A DNA stretch of 26,890 nt from Pseudomonas_S sp047607345 (GCA_047607345.1 JASGDF010000024.1:1-26890), one strand, 5' to 3'. Positions 6,469 through 14,510 are shown, counted from the first letter of the stretch. Numbers and translations are program-made. The notes: generated by a model from the sequence alone, not told the origin.

Positions 6469-9129
6469 ATGTATTCCTCTTTCCAGAGAAGACGCCTGCT
6501 GCTGACCCTGCTGGTGGTGGTCGGCGGCATGCTGCTGGCTGCCGTCGGGACGGATCGCCTGGTCGAGCGGCGCGCGCTGCGCGACGAAAGCGCCAGCGTG
6601 CGGCGCCAGCTCGAACTGTACGCGCAGGCGCTGCAGCAGCGCATCGACCGCTACCGCACCCTGCCGCAGATCCTTGCGCTGGATCCGGAACTGCGCGAGG
6701 CGGTGTCACGGCCGCTGGACGCGGCCGACGTCGCCCGGCTCAACCTCAAGCTCGAACGCGCCAACGCCGTTACCCAATCCTCGACCCTGACCCTGATCGA
6801 CCGCCGCGGCGTCGCGCTGGCCGCCAGCAACTGGCACGAACCGCGCAGCAACGTCGGCTGGGACTACAGCTTCCGTCCCTACGTGCAGCAGGCGCTGGCG
6901 CAGGGTCGCGGCCATTTCTACGGGATCGGCCTGACCACCGGCCAACCCGGCTACTTCCTGTCGCAGGCGATCAGCGACGAGGACGGCACGGTGCGCGGCA
7001 TCGTGGTGATCAAGATCGAGCTGGCCGCGCTGGAGCGCGAATGGCTGCAGACCCCCGACGTGGTGCTGGCCTCCGACGCGCACGGCGTGGTGTTCCTGGC
7101 CAGCCGCGGCGAATGGCGCTACCGCCTGCTAGCGCCGCTGGGCCCGCGCGACCGCCGCGAGATGGACGCATCGCGCCAGTATTCGAACGAAACGCTGCTG
7201 CCGATGAGCTACCGCGTGCTCGAACGGACCGGCGACGGCGGCCGGCTCACCCGCGTGGACGGGCCGGCGCTGCCCGGCCGCCAGCTCTGGCAGACCCTGG
7301 AGCTGCCCGAGCACCACTGGCGCCTGCACCTGCTGCACGACACCCGGGCCAGCACCGCGGCCGGACGTGGCGCGGCGCTGACCGCCGCCGGGCTGTGGCT
7401 GACCCTGTCGCTGCTGGTGCTGTACGTGCGCCAGCGGCGCCGGCTGGCCACGCTGCGCCAGCGCAGCCGGCAGGAACTGGAGGCGGTGCTGAAGCAGCAC
7501 GCGCGCGAACTGCGCACCGCCCAGGACGGCATCGTGCAGGCCGCGCAGCAGGCCGACACCGGCCTGAGCCGCAGCCTGGAGCACCTGCCGCAGGGCGTGG
7601 TCATCATCGATGCCGCGCTCAACCTGGTGGCCTGGAACTCGCGCTACGTCGAGCTGTTCCGCTTCCCGCCCGAGCTGGTCCAGGTCGGCCAGCCGATCGA
7701 GGCGCTGTTCCGCCACAACGCGCGCCGTGGCCTGCTCGGCCCCGGGCCAGTCGAGGAAGCGATCCAGCGCCGCCTCAACCACCTGCGCAGCGGCAAGCCG
7801 CACATGCGCGAGAGCGAGAAGGACGACGGCACGGTGCTGGAAATCCGTGGCAATCCGCTGCCGGACGGTGGCTTCGTCACCAGCTACGCGGACATCACCA
7901 GCTACAAGAACGCCGCGCGCGAGCTGCGCTCGCTGGCCGACGCGCTGGAGCATCGCGTCGAGGAGCGCACCCGCGACCTGGACGCGGCCCGGCGCGAGGC
8001 CGAGGCCGCCAACCGCTACAAGACCCGCTTCGTCGCCTCGGCGGTACACGACCTGCTGCAGCCGCTCAACGCCGCGCGGATGTTCGTCTCGGCGCTGCGC
8101 GGCCACCTGCACGACGACGGCAGCCACCAGGTCGCCGACCACATCGACAACGCGCTCAGCGCGCAGGACGCGATCCTCAACAGCCTGCTCGACATCTCGC
8201 GGATGGAATCCGGCCAGCTGCAGACCCGCGTGCGCGACTTCACACTGCAACCGCTGCTGGATGCGCTGCTGCGCGAATTCGGCATCATCGCCGAGAGCCA
8301 CGGGCTGGTGCTGGAGGGCGTGCCGACGCGCGCGGTGGTACGCAGCGACGAGGCGCTGCTGCGGCGCATCCTGCAGAACTTCCTGTCCAACGCGATCCGC
8401 TACACCCCGCGCGGGCGGCTGCTGCTCGGCTGCCGGCACGAGCACGGGCAGCTGCGGATCGAGGTGCACGACCAGGGTCCAGGCATTCCCGACAGCCTGC
8501 AGCGCGAGATCTTCGAAGAATTCCGCCGGCTCGACGACGCGCGCGGCGACGACCGCGGCGCCGGGCTCGGGCTGGCGATCGTCGAGCGCATCGGCCGCCT
8601 GCTCGGCCATCGCATCGGCCTGCGCTCGCGACTGGGCCACGGCAGCGTGTTCTCGGTGAGCGTGCCACTGGGCGATGCGGCGAGCGTGCAGCAGGCCGAA
8701 GTCCCCGCACCGGCACTGGTCGATGCGAACGGCGACTCGCCGCTGCAGGGCCGCAGCGTCTGGTGCGTGGACGACGACGCGCGGGTATGCGAGGCCACCC
8801 GCGCGCTGCTGCAGCGCTGGGGCTGCGCGGTCGGTTTTGCCGGTGGACCGCAAGAGGCGCTGCAACGGGCGAAGACGGGCGACGCACCACAGCTGCTGCT
8901 GCTGGACGTCCGGATGGGCGCGTTCGAAGGCCCGAAGGTCGCCGAGGCGCTGCGCGAACACTGGGGGCGAGCGCCAGCGGTGATCCTGATCACCGCCGAG
9001 CGCGACGAGGCGCTGCGCACGCTGGCCGCCGGCAACGGCTGGGGCTTCCTGTCCAAGCCGGTGCGCCCGGCCGCGCTGCGTGCGCTGATGAGCCAGATGC
9101 TGCTGAAAGCCGTGATGGGTGATGGGTGA
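6469..9129 (+). CDS. Hybrid sensor histidine kinase with DctB-like periplasmic sensor
   Basis: An 886-residue inner-membrane kinase. One transmembrane helix (about 10-28) is followed by a periplasmic domain whose FRPYVQQALAQGRGHFYGIG and GYFLSQAISDEDGTVRGIVV resemble the dCache sensor of DctB, which binds C4-dicarboxylates. A second helix lies at about 303-320, then a coiled linker, a PAS domain (about 365-480), HisKA with H527 in AVHDLLQPLNAARMF, ATPase boxes N641 (NFLSNAIRYTP), DQGPGIPD (668-675) and GAGLGLAIVERI, and a C-terminal receiver with D813 and K863. The cytoplasmic order PAS-HisKA-HATPase-receiver is that of CrbS/MxtR kinases. ATG 6469 is chosen because the upstream extension is only repeat DNA; no good ribosome site is visible. 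Probable partner: the convergent regulator at 9222-9863. Confidence 0.88.
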   Translation: MYSSFQRRRLLLTLLVVVGGMLLAAVGTDRLVERRALRDESASVRRQLELYAQALQQRIDRYRTLPQILALDPELREAVSRPLDAADVARLNLKLERANAVTQSSTLTLIDRRGVALAASNWHEPRSNVGWDYSFRPYVQQALAQGRGHFYGIGLTTGQPGYFLSQAISDEDGTVRGIVVIKIELAALEREWLQTPDVVLASDAHGVVFLASRGEWRYRLLAPLGPRDRREMDASRQYSNETLLPMSYRVLERTGDGGRLTRVDGPALPGRQLWQTLELPEHHWRLHLLHDTRASTAAGRGAALTAAGLWLTLSLLVLYVRQRRRLATLRQRSRQELEAVLKQHARELRTAQDGIVQAAQQADTGLSRSLEHLPQGVVIIDAALNLVAWNSRYVELFRFPPELVQVGQPIEALFRHNARRGLLGPGPVEEAIQRRLNHLRSGKPHMRESEKDDGTVLEIRGNPLPDGGFVTSYADITSYKNAARELRSLADALEHRVEERTRDLDAARREAEAANRYKTRFVASAVHDLLQPLNAARMFVSALRGHLHDDGSHQVADHIDNALSAQDAILNSLLDISRMESGQLQTRVRDFTLQPLLDALLREFGIIAESHGLVLEGVPTRAVVRSDEALLRRILQNFLSNAIRYTPRGRLLLGCRHEHGQLRIEVHDQGPGIPDSLQREIFEEFRRLDDARGDDRGAGLGLAIVERIGRLLGHRIGLRSRLGHGSVFSVSVPLGDAASVQQAEVPAPALVDANGDSPLQGRSVWCVDDDARVCEATRALLQRWGCAVGFAGGPQEALQRAKTGDAPQLLLLDVRMGAFEGPKVAEALREHWGRAPAVILITAERDEALRTLAAGNGWGFLSKPVRPAALRALMSQMLLKAVMGDG

Positions 9130-9139
9130 TTCGCAAAAA

Positions 9140-9212
9140 CGTAGGAGCAACTTCAGCCGCAATCGGGGCCTTCTCCGGCAAGGCCCTGGTCGCGGCTGAA
9201 GCCGCTCCTACG
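9140..9212. repeat. CGTAGGAGC-type inverted repeat between convergent genes
   Basis: Arms at 9140-9160 and 9192-9212 (CGTAGGAGC..CTTCAGCCGC and its complement, two mismatches) enclose an inner GGGCC/GGCCC stem. It occupies the whole gap between two convergent genes and may act as a bidirectional terminator, though no T-tract is seen. It belongs to the same family as 14511-14544 and 16779-16875. Confidence 0.75.
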
Positions 9213-9221
9213 AATCACGAA

Positions 9222-9863
9222 TCACGACTCCTCACCCTCCGGCTCCAGGCCCTTCACCAGCACCGCCGCCTGGGTGCGGCTGTAGCAGTCCAGCTTCTTC
9301 AGGATCGCGGTGACGTGCACCTTCACGGTGTTCTCCGCCAGCCCCAGCTCATGCGCGATCTGCTTGTTGAGCAGACCGTCGGCCAGGCACAGCAGGACCC
9401 GGAACTGCTGCGGGGTGAGCTGGGCCAGCCTGGCGGCAAGCTGGGCGTCGGCCTCCGAGCGCTCGGCCGCCATCGGTGGGAACCAGTTGCCACCGTCGAG
9501 CACCGCCGACACCGCCTCGCCGATCTGCTCGGCCGGCGCCGACTTGGGGATGAAACCGGCCGCGCCAAACTGCTGGGCGCGCCGGATCACGCGTGGGTGG
9601 TCGTTGGAGGAAATCACCACCACCGGGATATCCGGATGCTCGCCACGCACATGCAGCAGCGCGGAAAAACCGCGCGCGCCGGGCATCGCCAGGTCCAACA
9701 GCACCAATTCGGCCTGCGGATGGACCTGCAATGCGCTGCCGAGGGTGGCGGCGCTGGACGCCTCCACCACCGTGGCGTGCGGCAGGCTCTCGCGCAGCAC
9801 ATGGATCACCGCGGCGCGGAACAGTGGATGGTCGTCGGCGACGATCAGGCAAGCTTCGGACAT
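9222..9863 (-). CDS. LuxR/NarL-type response regulator (CrbR/ErdR-like)
   Basis: A 213-residue two-domain regulator. The receiver (about 4-125) has acidic residues D10-D11, phosphoacceptor D57 in VLLDLAMPGA and K107 in GFIPKSA. The output domain (about 145-210) is a LuxR-type helix-turn-helix: LTPQQFRVLLCLADGLLNKQ, then IAHELGLAENTVKVHVTAIL. The LNKQIA..TVK.HVTAI.KKL pattern and the GARGFSALLH segment recall CrbR/ErdR/AgmR, regulators of acetate and alcohol metabolism that pair with CrbS/MxtR kinases. It faces the hybrid kinase and is its likely phosphorylation partner. Its own promoter must lie in the 70 bases after the binding-protein gene, or it is read through from that operon. Confidence 0.88.
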   Translation of the reverse strand: MSEACLIVADDHPLFRAAVIHVLRESLPHATVVEASSAATLGSALQVHPQAELVLLDLAMPGARGFSALLHVRGEHPDIPVVVISSNDHPRVIRRAQQFGAAGFIPKSAPAEQIGEAVSAVLDGGNWFPPMAAERSEADAQLAARLAQLTPQQFRVLLCLADGLLNKQIAHELGLAENTVKVHVTAILKKLDCYSRTQAAVLVKGLEPEGEES

Positions 9864-9904
9864 GCGCTCTAGTCTGGCATATCGCCCCGGCCAAGCGGAC
9901 GCCC

Positions 9905-9920
9905 GTAGCGCCGGCGCTAC
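9905..9920. repeat. 16-bp perfect palindrome
   Basis: GTAGCGCCGGCGCTAC is self-complementary and lies in the 70-bp gap between the binding-protein stop and the LuxR-type regulator start. It could be a weak terminator or an operator; nothing decides between them. Confidence 0.5.
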
Positions 9921-9933
9921 AGGCGCGTGTGGC

Positions 9934-11061
9934 TCAGTCCTGCGGCGCCTGGCGCACGCTGCTGCGCCAGGCGTCGAGGAACTGCTGGCGCTTGAGTGCG
10001 TCCAGGTACACCAGCAGGCCGGGACCGAGCGCGATCAGCCGGAACGGCGGCGCGGGATGCGCCGGCGCCGACACGATCGGGGTCAGCCGCGCCTCGCGCG
10101 CGAGCACCTGCTGGCCGCGCGGCGACAGCAGGTAGTCGAGGAAACGCCGCGCCTCGACCACGTGCGGCGCGCGACGTGGGATCACCGCGGTGCGCAGCGC
10201 AACCAGCGTGTAGTCCTCCGGCTGCACGATCGCCAGCGGCGCGCCGGCGTCGATGCGCGCCTGCGCGTAGGAGCCGAACACGTTGTAGGCCAGCAACAGC
10301 TCGCCGCGCGCGACCTTGTCCAGCAACGCGCCGGTGCGTTCCTCCAGCCGCACGCGATTGTCGCCGAGCGCGGCCAGCAGCGCGCCGGCGATGCTGCCGA
10401 GCTGCGCGTCCTGGGTCGCGAACAGGTAGCCCACCCCGCTGCGTTCCACGTCATAGGTGCCGACCTTGCCGCGCAGCGGCATGGCCGGTTCGCGCAGCAG
10501 CGCCAGCAGTGCGCGGCGGGTGCGCGGCACCTGCGCGGCGGGCAGGCGGCGGGTGTTGTAGACGATCGCCACCGGCTCGTAGCTGATCGCGAAGATCTCG
10601 TGGCGCCAGCGCGCCCACTCCGGCAGCGCCTCGGTCTGCGGCGAGCGGTACTCCAGCGCGTGGCCGTCGTTCACCAGCTTGGTCTGCAGGTCCATGCTGG
10701 CGCTGATCAGCAGGTCCGCGCCGGCCGCACCGGCCTGCGGATGCAGGTAGCGGTCGTACATGTCCCAGGCGATCACGTCCTCGTAGACGACCTCGGTACC
10801 CGGATTCAGGCGCTGGTAGTCGGCGATCACCGCCGCGAACACCTCGATGTCGGTCGAGCCCTGGACGCGCAGCTGCGCAGTCGCGGCACCCTGCGCGGGA
10901 AAGCGGCGCACGTCGCCGGGATTGGCGAAAGCAGGCCAGCCGCACAGTGCCAGCAGCAGCATGATCGTCGCCCCCGCGACGGCGGGGGGCCAGCGACTTC
11001 CGCGCAAAGACGCTGGATTCCCGCCTTCGCGGGAATGACGCATTTTTTTTGCCCATTTCAT
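9934..11061 (-). CDS. Periplasmic substrate-binding protein, orphan partner of TctDE-like system
   Basis: A 375-residue ABC-type periplasmic binding protein of the iron/phosphoglycerate-regulator (AfuA/PgtC) kind. After the export signal come LRVQGSTDIEVFAAVIADYQ and TEVVYEDVIAWDMYDRYLHP, and later LLISASMDLQTKLVNDG, IFAISYEPVAIVYNT and GELLLAYNVFGSYAQ, typical of two-lobed solute binders. The ATG at 11061-11059 overlaps the kinase stop (ATGA), so translation is probably coupled. No permease or ATPase gene is near, so the protein may feed ligand information to the TctE-like kinase rather than transport. Residues 8-32 are encoded exactly by a REP pair; without them a classical signal peptide remains (MKWAKKM then IMLLLALCGWPAFA). 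An alternative start is M34 at 10962. A longer frame reaching 12243 is an artefact. Confidence 0.82.
   Translation of the reverse strand: MKWAKKMRHSREGGNPASLRGSRWPPAVAGATIMLLLALCGWPAFANPGDVRRFPAQGAATAQLRVQGSTDIEVFAAVIADYQRLNPGTEVVYEDVIAWDMYDRYLHPQAGAAGADLLISASMDLQTKLVNDGHALEYRSPQTEALPEWARWRHEIFAISYEPVAIVYNTRRLPAAQVPRTRRALLALLREPAMPLRGKVGTYDVERSGVGYLFATQDAQLGSIAGALLAALGDNRVRLEERTGALLDKVARGELLLAYNVFGSYAQARIDAGAPLAIVQPEDYTLVALRTAVIPRRAPHVVEARRFLDYLLSPRGQQVLAREARLTPIVSAPAHPAPPFRLIALGPGLLVYLDALKRQQFLDAWRSSVRQAPQD
10966..11040. repeat. REP pair (75 bp) inside the binding-protein signal-peptide region
   Basis: Two REP sequences face each other. On the minus strand the first begins CGTCATTCCCGCGAAGGCGG and folds as ATTCCCGC/GCGGGAAT; the second folds as CCCCCGC/GCGGGGG and ends CGACG. 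CCAGCG and CGCTGG form an outer stem between them. The unit resembles the REP ends of the repeats at 6023 and 26694. Its length is a multiple of three and it contains no stop in the gene's frame. Confidence 0.85.
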
Positions 11062-12440
11062 GCGTGCACCCTCGGGAATCTCAGCGTGGCGACCAGCCCG
11101 CCGCCGACACGGTTGGAAAGATCGATGCGCCCGCCATGGCTCTCGACGATGCGCTTGACGATCGCCAGGCCCAGCCCGGCGCCGCCGGAGGGCGCGTGCT
11201 CGCCGCGCACGAAACGTTCGAACACGCGCTCGGCCTCGGCCGCCGGGATGCCTGGCCCGTGGTCGGCTACGGTCAGCACGCACGCGCGCTCGTCGCTGGC
11301 CAGGGCCAGCTGCAACGGCGCGCCGCCGCCGTACTTGCAGGCGTTGTCGATCAGGTTCTTCAGCGCCTCGCGCAGCAGCAGCGCGTCGCCGCGCACCCGC
11401 GCCGGCTGCGGCTCGATCGCCAGGTGCACGCGCGGCGCGGTGCCGCTGCGCGGGATCGCCTCGTGCAAGGCCTGGTGCACCAGCTCGGCCAGGTCCACGA
11501 TCTCGAAGCGCTGCACCTGCGCACGGTGGATCGCGCTGGCATCGCTGAGCAGCTGGTTGAGCAGCCGGCTCATGTGGCTGGCGTTGCGCTCGATCGCCTC
11601 CAGGCTGCGGCGCAGCTCGCGCGGGTCGTCCTCGTCGAGCGCCAGCTGCGCCTGCGCGCGCAGCGCCGCCAGCGGCGTGCGCATCTGGTGCGCAGCCTCG
11701 GCCATGAACGCGCGCAGTGTCTCGTTGCTGCTGGCCAGGCGCTGCATGAAGCGGTTCAGCGCGCCGACCATGTGCGCCATCTCGCGCGGCGGCGCCGCCG
11801 CCAGCGGCTTGAGGTCGGACGGCTCGCGCCGCGACAGGTCGTTCTCGATCCTGCGCAGTGGCCGCAGTGCGCGATGCACGCCGAGCCCGACCAGCGCCAG
11901 CGACAGCAGCGACAGCACCGCGATCGCCAGCAGCGCGTTGACTACCAGCGAGCCGGCCAGCGTATCGCGCGCGCGCCGGGTCTGGCCGACCTGCACGCGC
12001 ACTTCCGCCTGGCCCGCCGCGGAGGAGACCGGCCGCGCGACCACGGCGAAGCGCACCCGCTCGCCGCTGTAGTCCGCATCGAACAGCAGCGGCGCGCTGC
12101 CGGACACCGGCGCGCGCGGCACCGGCAGGTCGCCGTAGCCGGTGATGGTGCGGCCCTGCGCGTCGTAGATGCGGTAGAACACGCGGTCCTCCGGCGCCAT
12201 CGCCAGCAGGTCCAGCGCCGCGTACGGCAGGTCCACCTGCCACTGCCCGCCGGCCAGCGCGACGCTATCCAGGATCGACAGCGCCGAGGACACCAGCAGG
12301 TGGTCGTAGGAGCGATCGGCGGCGCGCCGTCCGTAGTCGCGCACGCCGAAGAACAGCACCAGCGCGCCGATCGCCGACAGCAGCCCCAGGTACAGCCACA
12401 GGGTGCGGCGGATCGAGCCGCCCTCAGCCGGCCGGTGCAT
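11058..12440 (-). CDS. tctE: TctE-like sensor histidine kinase
   Basis: A 460-residue inner-membrane kinase. Two membrane helices (about 14-32 and 164-186) frame a periplasmic region of about 130 residues resembling the 2CSK-type sensor of TctE/QseC kinases. A HAMP-like linker follows, then HisKA with H251 (AEAAHQMRTPLAALRAQAQL), N366 in NLIDNACKYG, DHGPGIPA (393-400) and GGAGLGLAIVKRIVESHGG. All catalytic boxes are intact. It overlaps the upstream regulator gene by 17 bp and the downstream binding-protein gene by 4 bp, so the three form a tight operon. TctE of Salmonella and Pseudomonas responds to tricarboxylates; citrate sensing here is inferred from family and neighbours. Confidence 0.88.
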   Translation of the reverse strand: MHRPAEGGSIRRTLWLYLGLLSAIGALVLFFGVRDYGRRAADRSYDHLLVSSALSILDSVALAGGQWQVDLPYAALDLLAMAPEDRVFYRIYDAQGRTITGYGDLPVPRAPVSGSAPLLFDADYSGERVRFAVVARPVSSAAGQAEVRVQVGQTRRARDTLAGSLVVNALLAIAVLSLLSLALVGLGVHRALRPLRRIENDLSRREPSDLKPLAAAPPREMAHMVGALNRFMQRLASSNETLRAFMAEAAHQMRTPLAALRAQAQLALDEDDPRELRRSLEAIERNASHMSRLLNQLLSDASAIHRAQVQRFEIVDLAELVHQALHEAIPRSGTAPRVHLAIEPQPARVRGDALLLREALKNLIDNACKYGGGAPLQLALASDERACVLTVADHGPGIPAAEAERVFERFVRGEHAPSGGAGLGLAIVKRIVESHGGRIDLSNRVGGGLVATLRFPRVHA

Positions 12441-13119
12441 CGCTCGCCTCGGCGGCCACCGCTTCCAGCAGGTAGCCGGCGCCGCGCACGGTGACGATAC
12501 GCAGCGGCGCGTCGGCCAGCTTCCTGCGCAGCCGCCCCACGTACAGCTCGATCGCGTTCGGCCCGGCCTCGTCGTCGAAGCCGAACAGGCCGTTGCCGAT
12601 CTCGTCCTTGCCGACCACCTGGCCGAGCCGGCCGATCAGTATCTCCAGCAGGCGGTACTCGCGGTTGGGCAGTTCCAGCGCCTGGCCGTCCAGGCTCACG
12701 CGGTGCGCGGCGTTGTCGAACTCGAAGCCGCCGATCCGCAGCACCTCACTGGCCTGGCCGCGGTTGCGCCGCAGCAGCACCCGGCAGCGCGCCTCGAACT
12801 CGCGGAAGTCGAACGGCTTGCCGAGGTAGTCGTCGGCGCCCACGTCCAGCGCCTGCACGCGGTCCTCGATGCCGTCGCGCGCGGTCAGCATCAGCACCGG
12901 CGTGGCGTCGCCGCGCTCGCGCATGCCGGCCAGGATGCGCAGCCCGTCCAGCCGCGGCAGGCCGATGTCGAGCACCACCAGGTCGAAGCCCTGGTAGCGC
13001 AGCACCCCGGCAGCAGCCATGCCGTCGCTCTGCCAATCCACCGCATAGCCGCTGCGGCGCATGCGCCGCACGATCGCGTCGGCCAGGTCGGGGTTGTCTT
13101 CCACCAGCAGGATGCGCAT
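12424..13119 (-). CDS. tctD: TctD-like OmpR-family response regulator
   Basis: A 231-residue regulator. The receiver has E7-D8, phosphoacceptor D51 (LVVLDIGLPRLDG), T79 and K101 (DDYLGKPF). The C-terminal winged helix (about 128-220) shows LELPNREYRLLEILIGRLGQ, VVGKDEIGNGLFG, ELYVGRLRRKL and VRGAGYLLE, typical of OmpR/PhoB DNA-binding domains. It is the first gene of the tctD-tctE-binding-protein operon and is divergent from an OprP-like porin and a CitMHS carrier, its probable targets. A tandem 7-bp direct repeat with 11-bp period (13223-13240) is a candidate binding site. No clear ribosome site precedes ATG 13119. Confidence 0.9.
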   Translation of the reverse strand: MRILLVEDNPDLADAIVRRMRRSGYAVDWQSDGMAAAGVLRYQGFDLVVLDIGLPRLDGLRILAGMRERGDATPVLMLTARDGIEDRVQALDVGADDYLGKPFDFREFEARCRVLLRRNRGQASEVLRIGGFEFDNAAHRVSLDGQALELPNREYRLLEILIGRLGQVVGKDEIGNGLFGFDDEAGPNAIELYVGRLRRKLADAPLRIVTVRGAGYLLEAVAAEASDAPAG

Positions 13120-13124
13120 GGAGC

Positions 13125-13212
13125 GGGGATTCGACGTTCGGGATTCAAGATTCGGAAAAGGCTACAGGAACCTCCGCCTCTACGAATCCCCAATCTCCAA
13201 TCCCGAATCCCC
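13125..13212. repeat. GGGATTCGGGATT-type inverted repeat in the tctD/porin intergenic region
   Basis: GGGGATTC (13125), CGGGATTC and GATTCGG units on the left face CGAATCCCC, CCAATC and ATCCCGAATCCCC units on the right (ending 13212), giving a long imperfect inverted repeat. It lies at the tctD-proximal side of the divergent region, so the tctD promoter probably overlaps it or lies beyond it. Confidence 0.6.
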
Positions 13213-13222
13213 GCCCCTCAAC

Positions 13223-13255
13223 GACAGCTCGATGACAGCTTCCCCGCCCTAGTCT
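13223..13255 (+). promoter_or_regulatory. Candidate TctD site: GACAGCT direct repeat with 11-bp period, and -10 box
   Basis: GACAGCT occurs at 13223-13229 and again at 13234-13240, one helical turn apart, the spacing expected for an OmpR-type dimer bound head to tail. A possible -10 box TAGTCT lies at 13250-13255, so the second repeat would overlap the -35 position. This sits about 50-80 bases before the porin start. Binding and sign of regulation are inferred. Confidence 0.4.
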
Positions 13256-13300
13256 CTCCCGCACATCGCAACGCGCCATCATGCGCACCTGGGAGGGTAC

Positions 13301-14500
13301 GTGCACGAACACACACTGCGCCTGCGCGGTCCGCTGGCCTGCGCGCTGGCGCTCGCCGCCGGCACCGCGAGCGCCGCCGAATGGGCCGACGGCGAGATCA
13401 GCGCCGAGCTCGGCGGCCGCATCCACTGGGACTTCGCCCGCTTCGACAACGACGACCGCGGCACGCCCAACCGCAACGACACCGAGTTCCGGCGCGTATG
13501 GCTGGACGTGTCGGGCAAGTTCTACGGCTTCGGCTACAAGGTCGAGGGCGACTTCGCCGGATTGCAGGACGAGCCGGGCAGCAAGGGCATCGAGGCCAAG
13601 GACATCTACCTGACGCGCGCGTTCGGCAGCGCCGGCACGCTGAGCATCGGCCAGTTCAAGCAGTACTTCACGCTGGACGACCGCACCGGCTCCAACTACG
13701 GCCAGTTCCTGGAGCGCAGCGGTGCGGCGAGCACGCTGGCGCCGCTGTACCGCAAGGCGATTTCCTGGCAGGCGGCGCGCAAGGACTACACCTGGGCCGC
13801 CAGCGTCTACAGCCTGGAGAGCATCGACGTGTCCAACGTCAAGGGCGATGCCTTCGGCGGCCGCGCCACCTGGGCGCCGGGCGCGCGCGACGGCGACGTG
13901 CTGCACCTGGGCCTGTCGCTGGCGCACGAGCGCTACGACCATCCCGGCAGCGGCGACGCGGTGGCGCTGAGTATCCGCCCGCGTCCGGCCGGGCATCTCT
14001 CCGACGAGAGCCGCATCACCCTGGCACGCTTCGCCGACGGCCGCGACACAGACGTGAACAAGTGGTCACTGGAGTACGCGCAGGTGCGCGGCCCGCTGTC
14101 GTGGCAGGGCGAATACAGCGGCGGAGTGTTCGACGACGGCGCGCAACGCGCGACCGTGCAGTCCGCCTACGGCTTCGTCAGCTGGTTCGTCACCGGCGAG
14201 TCGCGCAGCTACGAGCGCAAGACCGGCCGCTTCGGCCGGGTCAAGACGCTCAACCACGACGCCGGCGCGTTCGAGCTGGCGCTGCGCTACGACCGGATGT
14301 GGGGCGAGCAGCACCGCATCGGCGGCGCCGAGCTGATCGATGCCTCGACCGCCTCGTGGACGCTCGGCGCGAACTGGTACATCAAGCCGAACCTGCGGTT
14401 GATGCTGGACCTGATCGACAGCCGCAACCGCGACCACCTCGCCGGCACCACGCTGGACCACACCCGCGCGGTCACCGGGCGGGTCCACTACGATTTCTGA
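13301..14500 (+). CDS. OprP/OprO-like outer-membrane porin (citrate-module)
   Basis: A 399-residue porin with signal peptide to about residue 25 (ACALALAAGTASA, then AEWADG). The mature start GEISAELGGRIHWDFARFDN, later YLTRAFGSAGTLSIGQFKQY and the end region SWTLGANWYIKPNLRLMLDL are characteristic of the phosphate-selective porin O/P family; it ends in YDF, a terminal phenylalanine for barrel assembly. It is similar in design to the porin at 4801-5967 (shared SRSY/SRPY and WTLGANWY blocks). The start is GTG 13301, with GGGAGGG immediately upstream at slightly short spacing; the ATG at 13281 is in another frame. It is divergent from tctD and directly upstream of the citrate carrier, so it probably admits tricarboxylates. 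Confidence 0.87.
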   Translation: MHEHTLRLRGPLACALALAAGTASAAEWADGEISAELGGRIHWDFARFDNDDRGTPNRNDTEFRRVWLDVSGKFYGFGYKVEGDFAGLQDEPGSKGIEAKDIYLTRAFGSAGTLSIGQFKQYFTLDDRTGSNYGQFLERSGAASTLAPLYRKAISWQAARKDYTWAASVYSLESIDVSNVKGDAFGGRATWAPGARDGDVLHLGLSLAHERYDHPGSGDAVALSIRPRPAGHLSDESRITLARFADGRDTDVNKWSLEYAQVRGPLSWQGEYSGGVFDDGAQRATVQSAYGFVSWFVTGESRSYERKTGRFGRVKTLNHDAGAFELALRYDRMWGEQHRIGGAELIDASTASWTLGANWYIKPNLRLMLDLIDSRNRDHLAGTTLDHTRAVTGRVHYDF

Positions 14501-14510
14501 TGCACGCGCT

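Noticed and set aside
9934..12243. A single 769-residue minus-strand frame joining sequence upstream to the binding protein
   Set aside because: Its first half is low-complexity Ala/Arg/Gly sequence antisense-frame to the intact TctE-like kinase; the real gene starts at 11061.
13281..13613. ATG 13281 as the porin start
   Set aside because: It lies in a different frame from the porin; only GTG 13301 leads into the signal peptide and barrel.
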